This document shows, piece by piece, positions 10,690-21,202 of a DNA stretch of 50,797 nucleotides. Position numbers and translations under genes: made by a program. Every line of letters starts with the position of its first letter. Position 1 is the first letter of the stretch. The notes beneath the pieces were generated by a model. It was not told the origin of the DNA. It saw only the letters and a program-made list of their open reading frames with translations, and made no database searches. This stretch comes from Fomitopsis serialis (lineage: Eukaryota; Basidiomycota; Agaricomycetes; Polyporales; Fomitopsidaceae): assembly GCF_022376445.1 (NCBI RefSeq), contig NW_025955244.1, positions 1-50,797 of the forward strand, in the 5' to 3' direction.

Positions 10690-10790
10690 TAATAGTAATG
10701 ACCAGTAGATGTGACTTGAAGTAGCCCATAGCGAGGACCCCACTATGGTACAGAATGCTATATTCATACTTACTCTGCCAGTGAGTAAGC
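10690..10790 (+). pseudogene. Decayed companion exon-1 remnant next to kinase A
   Basis: The stretch ending CACTATGGTACAGAATGCTA aligns by eye with the companion fragment at 15610-15680 (CTTTATGGTGCAGAATCCTA), followed by the same downstream spacer. In-frame stops and indels remove any coding potential. It indicates that unit A once had a companion. Confidence 0.4.
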
Positions 10791-11650
10791 GTGGCTGGCC
10801 TGCAGTGTACAATGGCCGCATGGTGCCGTGAGTATGATTTCTTTGGACTAGAGGTTCACCCACACTGTGGCTTGCGCTGGTCAGCGTACAGGCCAGCGAC
10901 TGGCATGGGTGACATAGTCTGCGCGCTACTAGCGTCCCCGTGTGCGCGCAGCGAAGTCCTTGTTACGCGCAGCCTGAGGTGCATCAGTTAACGGCTGCAA
11001 TTGCCAATTACCTGCAACACAGGCTGGCCAAACATTGGCCTTCACTTCTGCTGCCGATAGACCTTCAATAGGCCCGATCGACGGCGAGGACAATAGCCCC
11101 ATAGCCATGTCGCAGAGCGTACATGATAGTCAATCTGGCGCAAGCCACCATCTTCTTTCGTTAGTACCTAATTTTACGGCAGAGAAATGCAGTAGCCGAT
11201 CACTGCGCATGATTGCCCGTGCTCTCATATCAGCGCCGTGTGCTTGTAGTATGCCGTCTTTGTGTACGACTACTGAGGGGCGCTCCGTCGGCGAACGTTG
11301 CTATGTGGGTTCGTGGCATCTGAGGCTGCCACGCGATAAAGCTTGTATTGGAATGTCGCCGATGTTCGGTACCGCCTTGCCAGATGAGTGACAGCAACAT
11401 GACAGACGACCCATGGAAGGGATAGTTTGTTGGCCAGGTCCAGCGCAGCCAGACGCAAGAACACTACCTTAGCATTGATCCGAGCCGCGCGTAGTGCTGT
11501 CTCAGAGCCCAGGTGTCTAGAATGAATGATGACAACAGATGCGCAGCGGTGACGAGTCAAGCCAATAGCCAAATAATGTGATATCCTCCAGCAGTAAGTA
11601 GATCGACAGCAGATGATAGCGCAAAGTATGGTGGATGGGTATGAGCGTGC
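10790..11650. repeat. Inter-unit spacer, repeated at 15680-16460
   Basis: Long similar blocks are shared with 15680-16460, for example CACTGTGGCTTGCGCTGGTC, the GCCGTCTTTGTGT...CGACTACTGAGGGGCGCTCC block and GGCATCTGAGGCTG. No ORF is shared or conserved. The spacer lies between the remnants of unit A and the 3' end of kinase B and shows that whole units, not only genes, were duplicated. Confidence 0.7.
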
Positions 11651-11653
11651 AGA

Positions 11654-12981
11654 TTATGAAGGAATCGGTACGGAAGGTAGCCGCTTGGCAACGAACCTCG
11701 CTGTCCGAAAGACATGCAGCATACCAAGCACAGCTCGCTTGAAGCCGCTCTCGTCTTGATGTACGAGCCTCGTCCGGAGCTTCCACCACGAAAGCCGGCG
11801 ATATATCTCGTTGAATCGAGTTTCGACCTCTGCGATAGTCGGTCGCTTCTGTGGGTCGTCTTGCACCATGTCCTGCACCAGCTGCTCCATGAACTCGAAG
11901 CCACGATAGGGCTGAGAATCGACATTCAATAGTGTAGATCGCACGAGTGGTCAAAAACATACTTTCAAAAAGGTTATTCGTAAGAGATTGCCAAGATAGT
12001 AGATGTCGGTACGGAAAGGGTCGGCAGGTACGTCGTAGCCTTCTCCTTGGAACTCGGGGACGGTCTTGTCGCCACCAAATACCGGTAACTCTTGTGGCGG
12101 ACCGCTCGAAGGCTCGTATTTTCGGGACAACCCGAAATCAATGTAGAAATATCTTGGTGGCTGCTCGGTGCGACTACAGTGCTTTGCCTTGCCGGAGAAG
12201 TCTCGAGTGAAACTTGAGACTTCAGGGTGCCATAGCTTCTTTGAATACATCGGCATGGCGTCCATCATAACGTTCAAGATGGAGATGTCCCTGATGAACG
12301 GCTCTAAGCTTTGCAATGTAGCCAATATGAGAATATTGCACACCGATGAGCAACATGATGGTCGTGCATGAAATGTAGTCCCTAGGTAATGGGTCAATCA
12401 CCGCAGTAAATGAAACGCGGCTCATGTACATACCTCAATCGCCTGCTTGAAGAACGCGACAGCCTCTCCGATTGTTGAAAATTCCGGTTCGTCAAAGATC
12501 TTGAGGAAAGGCATGACAATAATCGACTTCTTCGGGTCCATTGGATCCTGCAATACGTCGAGGACGCGTATGCAGTGGTTCTTCATGTCCTGTGCTAGTT
12601 GCTCAGATGACAGGAATTGCCCTATGGCCACCTCGAACGGGTGAACGCCAGTGTCGACCGCCTTCAGCGTCACCAACGAACCATCCGACTGCCGGGTGGC
12701 ATCAAGGATGGTATCTACCTGACGACAGAATGAGACAAGACCGTGAACGACTTGCCGGAGGAGCGTACCATTGTGCTTTGACCGTCCTCGCATAACTCAT
12801 AGTCCCTGTCCGTACCTAGCCAAGAAGGTTTCCAATCTGGCATATACCGTGGGCGCAACATGTACCCGCGCTCCTGGAGCCATGGCTGTCGATCACGCCA
12901 GAAGTATTCGTGCTTTGCGAGCCCGCCGGGTATTTGGGCAGCTGGCATACCAGCGTCGGCCGTGGAAGGTTGCGCGGTCAT
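11654..12981 (-). CDS. Protein-kinase-like protein, array copy B
   Basis: Five exons (12981-12769, 12718-12434, 12381-12344, 12290-11963, 11911-11654) give 373 residues. Key positions: Lys about 90 (GSLVTLKAV), HRD 178-180 with Asn 185, DFG 230-232 (YFYIDFGLSRKYEP), VPEFQGEGYDVPADPF, then DIYYLGNLL and DDPQKRPTIAEVETRF. All introns are 50-53 nt with GT-AG ends. The start is ATG 12981 (MTAQPSTADAG), which aligns with the starts of the other copies; an upstream in-frame ATG at 13053 is not shared. The stop is TAA at 11654-11656, one codon short of the TGA position in its paralogs. It is divergent from intact companion B', 766 bases away, so this is the best-preserved unit together with E. Confidence 0.87.
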
Positions 12982-13747
12982 AAAGACCCAGATTCCGTCA
13001 AGATTGAGCGGGGAGTATACGGTGACAGTCTCGCAACATACCGCGCGGGGCACAGACTTGGAGGATCCTCTCCAAGTCCTATTGTTTGTTCGTTCAAGGC
13101 GCCGCTGTCACGGTCACGATGTGGGCGTTTGTACGCAAGCGCCCATGTGATCGAGCGTCTATGGTGAGACCGTCGCCGCCAACTCGCCGCCGACTCCCTG
13201 TGGACCTGGTTGACTTCAATCTGAACTTTGAAGGTGGCTGCCGGCAGCGCGCGATCCTACCGCCTATACCGCATCTGACGACCTTCAGAATACTTCGTGT
13301 GGGCTCTGCACCAGACACATTGGAATTCGCGATTCAAGGCGCCGCATCGTATGCTACACTGCACAAGTTTGTCGTCCTACTCTTGCAGCTGGAGACGCTC
13401 GCCAGACAAGGAAGTACATACCGGGTGGAAAATCCTTGTTTTCGACTCCGTACGTCAGAGAAGCTACGTGGCTCCATTGGGATATCGTCGCAACAAGAAA
13501 TATTGTCTCGCATGTCACTGACACCGGCCTGGGAAGCATCCATGCACGCTAGACCAGCGGATCTTGACGTGATGCCCGCGTACCTAGGCAGGCGACCCTT
13601 TTCGAAACGACCAGTATCCAGGGCGTCCAGCCATTTTTGTCATGCGTTATCTTCCACAGCCTCTGCCGCGGTTTAAATACATTCCAAGCACGTCAACCCG
13701 TTTGTTCACTTACCTCCAGATATCTGCTCTCGTTTGCGTCTGACAGA
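12982..13747. promoter_or_regulatory. Bidirectional promoter region, unit B
   Basis: These 766 bases lie between the divergent starts of kinase B and companion B'. Blocks shared with the other units include TTGTTTGTTCAAG, CACGATGTGGGCGTTTGT and AGCGCCCATG-tGATCGaGCG at about 13083-13155. A TTTAAATA element at 13672-13679 sits about 70 bases before the companion ATG and may be its TATA box. Confidence 0.65.
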
Positions 13748-14754
13748 ATGTCTCTGCCCGACGGTGACCTCGGTGGAAGCGGCAACGCCAGTCAAACTCA
13801 AGACAAGCCTCGTCGATTCATCCTTCTTAGTCTGCCCGAGTCCGTCCTGGCCTCAGTCGTACTGAAGGAAGGCGATAAGGCACAAGCGAAGACGCTACAG
13901 CTACTGGAGGAGACGCATGCCTACATGGATAAACACGTTCATAACCGTTTACATGAAAGATACGACGAGTACGGCATTCAGACTCCCTCTGCTGTTGAAC
14001 ATGACTGATGTCATTTTTGCAGCTTGAAGACTAACAGGCTCGAGATGAAGCACGGATTCATCAAGCGAATACAACAATGGGATAAAATTGTGGTCTACAG
14101 GGATAGATCTATCAAGTTGAAGAAGCTGACCGTGGTACGTAGCACGACTTTTTCGTCACGATCATGGACTGGCGATGGCGCAGTCCTCATTGTTGATGGC
14201 GGCAATGTCAGGTCTCTTCAGAGCTCGCACGGAGCGAGGAGTTGTGGAAGCATAAACGTCACAGGTCTTCGCCAAAAAACAATCGACCGTCACACGATGC
14301 AGGTGAGCTGTACCACGCGTTGTGTCGTTCCGATTTGGACTCATGATTCGTACCAGCCTCGACATCTCGTCAATCCACCGTGGATGAAACGCTGGCAGAG
14401 TTTGACCATGCTTCACCAGTTACGAGCCAACTCGGTGCAAATGTTGATGCGCCTGCCACTTCCCCTGGTTGGTGCTCTCTATAGGACTTACGTGCTCTAA
14501 GTCTCACCATAGTTTCTTGCACAGTTGATCCTCCAGCTGCACCAGAAGATGCTATCACAGTTCAGCCGCGTTACGTCGCTGTTGAAGCGGACTCAGAGGG
14601 GCAGCCCGTTGGTGGCCCCGTCTCCTTCCACTCGGAGATCGAACTACAGGATATGATCAAACGCGGACAGCTCGAGGAGGTACTCGAGACGCCCGATGAC
14701 AGTAATCCATTCGCGGATAGCCGTGGAGTAGCTGTATCACCAGACGCAGCGTGA
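13748..14754 (+). CDS. Companion protein B' of the kinase array (unknown function)
   Basis: Five exons (13748-13968, 14023-14134, 14212-14302, 14357-14467, 14525-14754) encode about 254 residues. I recognise no named domain. Three blocks recur in the paralogs. The first is an N-terminal helix-like block (VLKEGDKAQAKTLQLLEETH, then MDKHVHNRLHERYDD). The second is a Lys/Arg-rich block (LEMKHGFIKRIQQWDKIVVY, then RSIKLKKLTV, VSSELARS). The third is an acidic C-terminal block with VEADSEGQPVGG, SEIELQDMIKRGQ and DDSNPFAD. No signal peptide or membrane segment is seen. Exon 2 is exactly 112 nt here and in C' and E', and intron phases match, so the model is well supported although no function can be given. 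The divergent, co-amplified kinase gene is the obvious candidate partner. Confidence 0.8.
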
Positions 14755-14934
14755 AGAATCATCAATCGTGGGATATTCACAGGTAGGTGACTTGTATGTT
14801 CTTGTAATGGTGTACTTACAAGCAATAGGACTGTAGGAGTCGCTCGATCGCATCTAACCAAGGTTGACTCGGAGTTATTGGTCTATGGATCTTGTACTCC
14901 GTGGAGTTATAGTCCGGGGACGAACTCGGTGACT

Positions 14935-15345
14935 GATACTCGCGCGCGGGCGCGCTGACTCGTAATATACTTGTAATTACTGTCAATAACAGCTCAACAT
15001 GGGCGTCGTTACATTCGTTGTACTCTTGAAATAGTCGCTCCTTCTGCTTCACATCACCACGAGGGTAATCAACGCTTTCGAGTCGATGTACTTATTGATG
15101 ACACCAAAGTCAGGCCGCCAGCCCGCTGAATAGGGAGCGCTGAAGAGTATTAGCGAGATAGTATTGCCGAATTCCGGTGCTGTCTGCATACTACAACCAG
15201 TGCGGAAGCTGTTGCGTTAGCCTGGTAACATGGTGCCGCAGCTGAGTCGAAAATTCCGAGCACATGTAAAGCTGAATTCACGACTCGCGCGTGGGCCGCG
15301 TGGGCTCAGGGGGGACGACCATGATAAAGTCATAACCTCCTTGAA
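14935..15345. repeat. Post-companion spacer repeat (copy at 22892-23345)
   Basis: The two copies share GACTCGTAAT-TACTT, GTCAATAA-AGCTC, TCTTGAAATAGTCGCTCC followed by TTCTGCTTCAC, and AACTAGATGGACAG. There is no conserved ORF, so this is non-coding unit sequence carried along in the duplication. Confidence 0.7.
14941..14955. repeat. GC-rich 15-mer downstream of companion B'
   Basis: CGCGCGCGGGCGCGC is identical at 22902-22916 (after C') and 28415-28429 (after D'). It lies 185-190 bases after the stop codon in B' and D', and about 105 bases after it in C'. It is nearly self-complementary. Its role is unknown. Confidence 0.7.
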
Positions 15346-15363
15346 GGAAAACTAGATGGACAG

Positions 15364-15512
15364 TAAACGAGGGGAGGCCGCCACTTGGCGACGAACTTCG
15401 CTGTCCGGAAGATGTGCAGTGTACCAAGCACGACTCGGTCAAAAACAGTTTCGTCTTTATGCCAGTGCACCAGCCTCCCTCGCAGCTTCCACCACGAGAG
15501 TTGGCGGTAAAT
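15364..15512 (-). pseudogene. Orphan 3' fragment of an array kinase
   Basis: On the minus strand this matches the last exon of the array kinases: the complement of GAACTTCGCTGTCCGGAAGA, GTGTACCAAGCAC and CAGCTTCCACCACGA. It covers only the C-terminal tail. Catalytic exons are absent and the frame is damaged. It abuts a companion fragment in the orientation expected if the middle of a unit had been deleted. Confidence 0.75.
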
Positions 15513-15539
15513 CCCTTGCAGCGAAGCTCGCTGGGCCCC

Positions 15540-15655
15540 TCAGGTCCTTACGGGCACTGCGGCAAGGCGACAAAGCCCAGGCTACGACGATGCAACTAAT
15601 AGAAGAGCATCGTAGGATTCTGGATAGTCAAGTCCATGAAAGTTTGCTCGCGGAA
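15540..15655 (+). pseudogene. Orphan companion exon-1 fragment
   Basis: It translates to RALRQGDKAQATTMQLIEEH, then RRILDSQVHESLLAELYG, the diagnostic N-terminal block of the companion family. The normal start region is missing and the downstream exons are absent. It lies 30 bases from the orphan kinase tail. Confidence 0.75.
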
Positions 15656-16539
15656 CTTTATGGTGCAGAATCCTATACCTATACTCTGAGTCCGCGTGGC
15701 TTGGGCTGCGGTGTACATTGGTGCAGTGAATATAATTTCTTGGGACTGGAGTTTCACTCACACTGTGGCTTGCGCTGGTCAGCGCGCAGGCCAGCCTGTC
15801 GTGGGCGATGCCATGGGCCACATAGTCGGCCCTCTACAACACAGGCCTCGGATGTTCTAACCTTGATTTGCACTTCGTTAATGAGTCGCTACTGTCGATG
15901 ATGGACCTCGATTCATGGCGAGAATAACAGTCCCATAGCCATGGGAGCCTCGGATTTTTTTAAATCCTGCGCGAGCTCCCATCTCCGAAGCCCTTCGTTA
16001 GTGCCTTGAAAATTGCAGGATCCGATCACTGAGTACTGAGCGCGGATGCGGGCCATGTTTCCATATTAACGCTATGTGCTTGCGTGCCGTCTTTGTGTGC
16101 GACTACTGAGGGGCGCTCCGTCGACTAGGGTGTCTGTTGCCAGGGGGTTCCATGGCATCTGAGGCTGACACATAAGAAGAGAACTATGTAGCGGAACGGC
16201 GCCGATGTCCGGCACCGTACAAACCATCTTGCTAGCCGATAGGTGCACCATGCCCGTAGTGGAAGGTGTTATTTGTCGGTCAGGTCCGCCGCAGGAAGGT
16301 GCAACAATTCCAACCTAGCGTTGATCACCCAGGCCGGGGTACAGACCTCAGGATCCACGTGTTCCTGAAACAATCATGGCAAGACTCGCACCGCGGTGAC
16401 AACAGAGATGGAACAGGGTATGCGGTCGGATGTTCGATCCATAATCAAGAACTGTGATAACATCCAGCAAAGTACACGGAGAAAAAACAGCGACGATAGC
16501 GTGGAGAGTACGACCAGTACATCCACCGAGACAGGTAGA
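15656..16539. repeat. Inter-unit spacer (copy of 10790-11650)
   Basis: This spacer is similar to 10790-11650 and lies between the deleted unit and kinase C. No supported gene is present. Confidence 0.65.
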
Positions 16540-17874
16540 TCATGAAGAGGGAATCGGGATGGGAGGCCGCCGCTTCGCGACGGACTTCGCTTTCACGAAG
16601 AAATGCATTGTGTCCAGTATGGCACGCACAAAGCCATTTTCACCTCTATGCACTAGCCGCGACCGAAGCTGCCACGACGGCAGGCGGTGATAGCCGTCGT
16701 TGAAACGCGTCTCCACCTCAGCGATGGTCGGTCGCTTCCCCGGGTCGGCTTGTACCATGTCTGCCACGAGCTCTTCCATGAACTCGAATCCGCGGAAGTG
16801 CTTGAAGCCAATGTGAGTCAGTGAAGCACAGACGGAACACAGAGAAACGCACATTTAAGAACGTGAGCCGGAAAAGATTGCCGAGGTAGTATATATCGGT
16901 ACAGAAGGGATCCGCCGGCGCATCGTAGCCGTCTCCTTGGAACTCCGGGACGCTTTTGTCGCCGCCCAAGATTGGCAGCTCCCGTGGTGACCCATCTTCC
17001 GGCTCGTATTTGCGTGACAATCCAAAGTCAATGTAGAAGTATTTCATCGGTCGCTCGGTACGGCTGAAGTGCTTCGCGCTTCCCGAGAAGTCGCGAGTAT
17101 ACCTAGGTGATTCAGGATGCCACAACTTCTTTGAGTACAATGGTACTGCGTCCATCATGACGTTCCGAGTTGATATATCCCTTTGGACCGAGGTGAGATT
17201 CGTTACCATGTCTAATAAGTGGTGCTGTCGCACCGGTGAGCGACAAGATGGTCGTGTATGAAGTGTAGTCCCTAGGGGGTTGATGAGCGCGGAAGCGAGT
17301 CGGAGCGAACGTAACACGCATACCTCAATCATCTGTATACAGAAAGCGACAGCTTCTCCTACCGTTAAAAACTCTGGCTTATGATAGCTCTTGAGGAGAG
17401 GCATGACAACTATTGACAGCTTGGAGTCAATCGGATCCTGCAGCACGTCGAGGATGCGCACGCAATGATTCCGAGGATCCTGTGCTAGTTGCTCAGACGA
17501 CAGGAATTCTCCAATTTCAACCTCGAACGGATGAACGGCAGTATCGACCCTCTTCAATGTCACCAACAAACCATCGGACTGTCGAGTGGCATCCAAAATG
17601 GTCGGCATCTGAACAGAGTGAGATGACATCCGGGGTCCGCAAAAGACGAGCGTACCAGCGTGCTTTGGCCATCTTCGCAATCTCTGTAGAACTTGTCTGT
17701 ACCCAACCACGAGGGCTTCCAGTCTGGCCTGTATCGTGGGCGTAACATGTATCCCCGCTCCTGGAGCCAAGGTTGCCGATCGCGCCAGAACTGCTCGTGC
17801 GTTGCAAGACCGCCGTCTGTACGGTCGAGCTGCACAGCCGATATCCCAGCATCGACGGAAGGCTGTACTGTCAT
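16540..17874 (-). CDS. Protein-kinase-like protein, array copy C
   Basis: Five exons (17874-17656, 17608-17324, 17271-17234, 17180-16853, 16800-16540) give 376 residues with exon sizes identical to copy A. Lys about 92 (LLVTLKRV), HRD 180-182 (VAHRDISTRNVMMD) and DFG 232-234 (YFYIDFGLSRKYEP) are intact, as are GGDKSVPEFQGDGYD, DIYYLGNLF and ADPGKRPTIAEVETRF. Differences from the paralogs include ISTRN for ISILN in the catalytic loop. Exon 2 begins MPTILDATRQ where the others have V-D-T/S-S. Its divergent partner C', 793 bases away, is split by an inserted element, yet this kinase shows no damage. Confidence 0.86.
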
Positions 17875-18667
17875 GACGAGACAGACTCTACCATGAGCGA
17901 GTGGGACACTGAGACGATGTTGCAGCTTATTGCGAGGTCACAGACTCGGTGTATCAGAACACTCTCCTCCACGGCAGTATCGTATCAAGCAGCTATTGTT
18001 TGTTCAAGCGACCGCGAGCGCCCATGGGATCGGGCGCCTGCGTTTAAGCGCTCAATCCGTGGTTGCCTGACTTTTCGGCGAAAGAGGCTCCTGCGGCTTC
18101 TGCCAGTACTTGTCCCCGAGCGGACGCATGTTCCCGCTCATTTGCGCCTTGACACCCTTGGGGAGACGTGCTCTCTGCCCATCTTCACTATGCTCAGCAG
18201 CTCGCGGTCACATCGACCCCTCGCCGTGTATGCGACTTCGCCGATCCGAGCCTGAGTCTGCCGTGCAACGTCCATCCAGTGCGACCTGAGCAACAGCCGC
18301 GCAGGACGCTCGTTGGACAAGGAGGGACATATCAAGAAGGACCGTGGCAGTTGTTCTCTGATTTTGTGTCAGAGAAGTTGATTGGTGCCATTCTGGGTGC
18401 ATCATCGCAACAAGAGCTATTGTATCTCGTGGTGCAGAGAACGGTCTGGTAAGCACCAATGCACGCTAAACAGTGAATCGTTGACGTGATAACCTCGGGT
18501 AGTCCGAGGCACACCGTCCCACGTGAAGTATGCAGGTTGTCCGGCTTTTTTTGGTCCATGCGTTATCTGTTACAGCCTCAGCTATGATTTACTGTATATA
18601 CGCCCTCCGAATACTTCGATCCCGTCAACAACTCCAGCCACCTAGCGCTTCCTCTCTCATCTGCAAG
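17875..18667. promoter_or_regulatory. Bidirectional promoter region, unit C
   Basis: Contains the shared blocks TTGTTTGTTCAAGCG and AGCGCCCATGGGATCGGGCG (about 17995-18035). TGTATATA at 18593-18600 is a plausible TATA box for the companion, about 70 bases before its ATG. Confidence 0.6.
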
Positions 18668-19179
18668 ATGTTGCTGAACATTGATTCCACCATGGCCGAC
18701 AATGCCAGCCAACTGAGCAACGACTCCACTACCTCGACAACTTCGCCTCTTCGATTCCTACTAACGAAGCTCCCTGCGTCCATGAGAGTCGCAGGCGTGC
18801 TCAAGGAGGGCGATCACATCAGGAAAACCTTCTTTTGGCAATAACAGCGAATGTAGCATTATTACCGCGAAAGACGAGTAATTGTAGCCATTCGTATGTT
18901 CGCTGTAGTAGCAGTATATTCGCTATGGTCGAGAACTCAAATTTGAATAACACGATATTGCGAAGAATGCAGTCGTGTTCGGGGCAGGTTCCACACTATT
19001 ATGTGGATCATTCCATTTATTCTTTGTGTTCGCAGCACATTCGGCACACAGACGCATAGGTATGAGAAACCATGACATGCATTATAATGTACTGTCGGCG
19101 ATCCAAGACAATACAGCCGGCACAACTACTTATAGTATATACTTGTCCACTACTCGGAGCACAACGTACCTGTGGGAGC

Positions 19180-20265
19180 GTGGGCGAGAGAAAGCGTGGA
19201 GAGAAGGCATGGGGAAGAGAAAGTGTAGGCAAGTGAGCCGGTGAAGCATGGGCGAGCGCGAGCTGGTGGGTGGGTATGTGGGCGAGCAGATCGGCGCGAG
19301 AGAGAGAGAGTGCAGGCGGGAAGTGAGTGGGCGAAAGAGGGCACGGGCAAGATGGGGCGCAGGCAAGACACAGCGCGGGCGATAGGGATTGCAGGCGAGA
19401 GGCAGTGCGAGCAGGCAGGCCAAGAGTGGGCAGGCAGCGAGTGGGCAAGCGGGCGAGAAGCCGTCGGCGGGCACGCACATGAGAATGTCATGTCGGCAGA
19501 TGAGCGAGTTGGCACGAGGATGAGTGTACGGGTGGGCAAGAGCGGGCGGGAGAGTGAGGTAGTGAGAAATCGAGCTTGGGCAGACAAGAGCGGACCAGCG
19601 AGTGGGCAAAAGGGAGCGTGGATGAGAGGGTGCATGGGCGAGAGGGCCTCAGGGCGCGCTGGCAGGTGGGCAGGCAGGTGAGCGGGCGGGCAGACGAGCG
19701 GCGGGCGAGCAGACGAGCGGCGAGTGGGCAGACGAGCGGGCAGATGAGCGGCGAGCGGGCAGACCGCGCAGACAAGAGCCGGTAGACAAGAGCCGGTAGA
19801 CAGGTGAGTTGGGCAGGCTCGCAGGCGGGTGAGCTAGCGAGTGAGCTGGCAGGAGAGTGAGTGCACCGGTGAGTTAGACGGCGAAGACGACGGCGAACGG
19901 GCAAGAGCAGGTGGGCGAGCAAGCTAGGGAGACCGCGAACCGGGCGGATGAGGACGGGCAAGCGAGCAGGCAGGCATTTGAGCCAGTGAGAGGATTAGAA
20001 CAAGAAGAGACGAGCGAGCAAGAGCAGGAGGGGGGCGAACCAGCAGGAAGGCAGGGACGGGCAAGCTAGCGAGAGGTGAGAGTGGGAAGGCGAATAAGCC
20101 GGCAAAACGGTGAGTAGGCAAACGGGCGAGCGAGCGGGCGGATGAGCGTACGAGCGAGTGGGCGAGCGAGTAGGCATTTGGCAGACGGCAGACGGCAGAC
20201 AGGCGGGCTAATAGCAAGACGGTGGGGGTGGGCGGAAGACGTGCACGCGTGCGCAAGTGAGCAGG
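19180..20265. repeat. GC-rich degenerate simple-sequence tract inside element 1
   Basis: This is over 1 kb of purine-biased plus strand made of variants of GCGGGCGAGCG, GTGGGCAGGCA and GAGCGGGCAGACGAGCGG. Long Pro/Cys/Leu/Ala-rich ORFs on the minus strand are by-products of this composition, not genes. A similar shorter tract occurs in element 2 (27165-27250). Confidence 0.8.
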
Positions 20266-21132
20266 CGTCACTCACCTACAAGTACTGTTCCTGCCATGGT
20301 CTGCTTCCCCCGACTCCATGTCTTCCTCGCTCCCCCGTCGCATCTTCTGTTGGCTTTGATCGATGTTACATAGCACCACGCAGTGTTGAAACGTTGAAAC
20401 TAAGTCGAGTGATTGAACGTTGACCGGAACGTTGACGTGGAGGCTGCGAGTCGTGAGAAGTGCTAAGCGCCTCGGCCACGACACGTCACGCGCGCTTGCC
20501 GGACTTCCTCTCGAGTCCCTCCTCCCTCAGTACCTGTTCGTCACATCTGCTTCGCTCTCGCTTGCCCGCCGCTGACCTCCAGTATACACAGGTGGACCCG
20601 TCCGCGAGAGACGGTGCATACATTGAACCACTGCACAGACCGAGATTGCGCTGTACGCAACAGCAACGAGCCCCAGCGACGCACTAAGAGCGTCGCTGGA
20701 GGCTTGCGAAGAGTTAAGATGCTGGGAGGAATGCGGTTTCCGGCCAGCAGGGCCAGCGAGTCAGGTGAGTACCCCGCTTTTCACCTCGACTCCAGGAATG
20801 TCCACCAAGGACGAGTGGGTGGCATGGAGACAACCCCGGCGCACGTTTGCTCAACAAGCACAAGTGCATACGAATACAACGCGCATTGGTACGACAAGGG
20901 CCAGCTTGCCGCACACTAATAATATGATGCAGTGCCCAAAGCTCGGTACAACGCAGCTCATCGAGCTGGACCGCGTTAAGCAACAGCCTGCCAGGCACTT
21001 AGTGCGGCGTGCAAGGGCCCGCCGAGCATCAGCCCGATGCACATAGGCTTATTGAGGACGGGAACGCCACGGCGTCCCCTTACTGGTTTGTCTGCTAACT
21101 CGCTCGCAGCTCGCTCGTCAACTCGGTAACCC

Positions 21133-21202
21133 GCCCTCGCCCTCGCCCTCGCCCTCGCCCTCGCCCTCGCCCTCGCCCTCGCCCTCGCCCTCGCCCTCGC
21201 CC
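21133..21202. repeat. (GCCCTC)n hexanucleotide microsatellite
   Basis: About eleven uninterrupted copies of GCCCTC, continuing into CCGCCCGCCC, lie within element 1. On the minus strand it would encode an Arg-Ala repeat, but no gene context supports this. Confidence 0.9.

Noticed and set aside
12982..13053. N-terminal extension of kinase B (start at 13053)
   Set aside because: The extension is not shared by the other copies; the paralogs start at the MTA/MTV codon aligned with 12981.
15356..15901. 181-codon plus-strand ORF
   Set aside because: It is an accidental fusion: its first part is the antisense of a kinase tail, its middle is a companion fragment and its end is spacer repeat. Not a functional gene.
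19017..20271. Several long minus-strand ORFs rich in Pro, Leu, Cys and Ala
   Set aside because: They are translations of the GC-rich simple-sequence tract inside element 1; similar openness in several frames and no start or splice logic.
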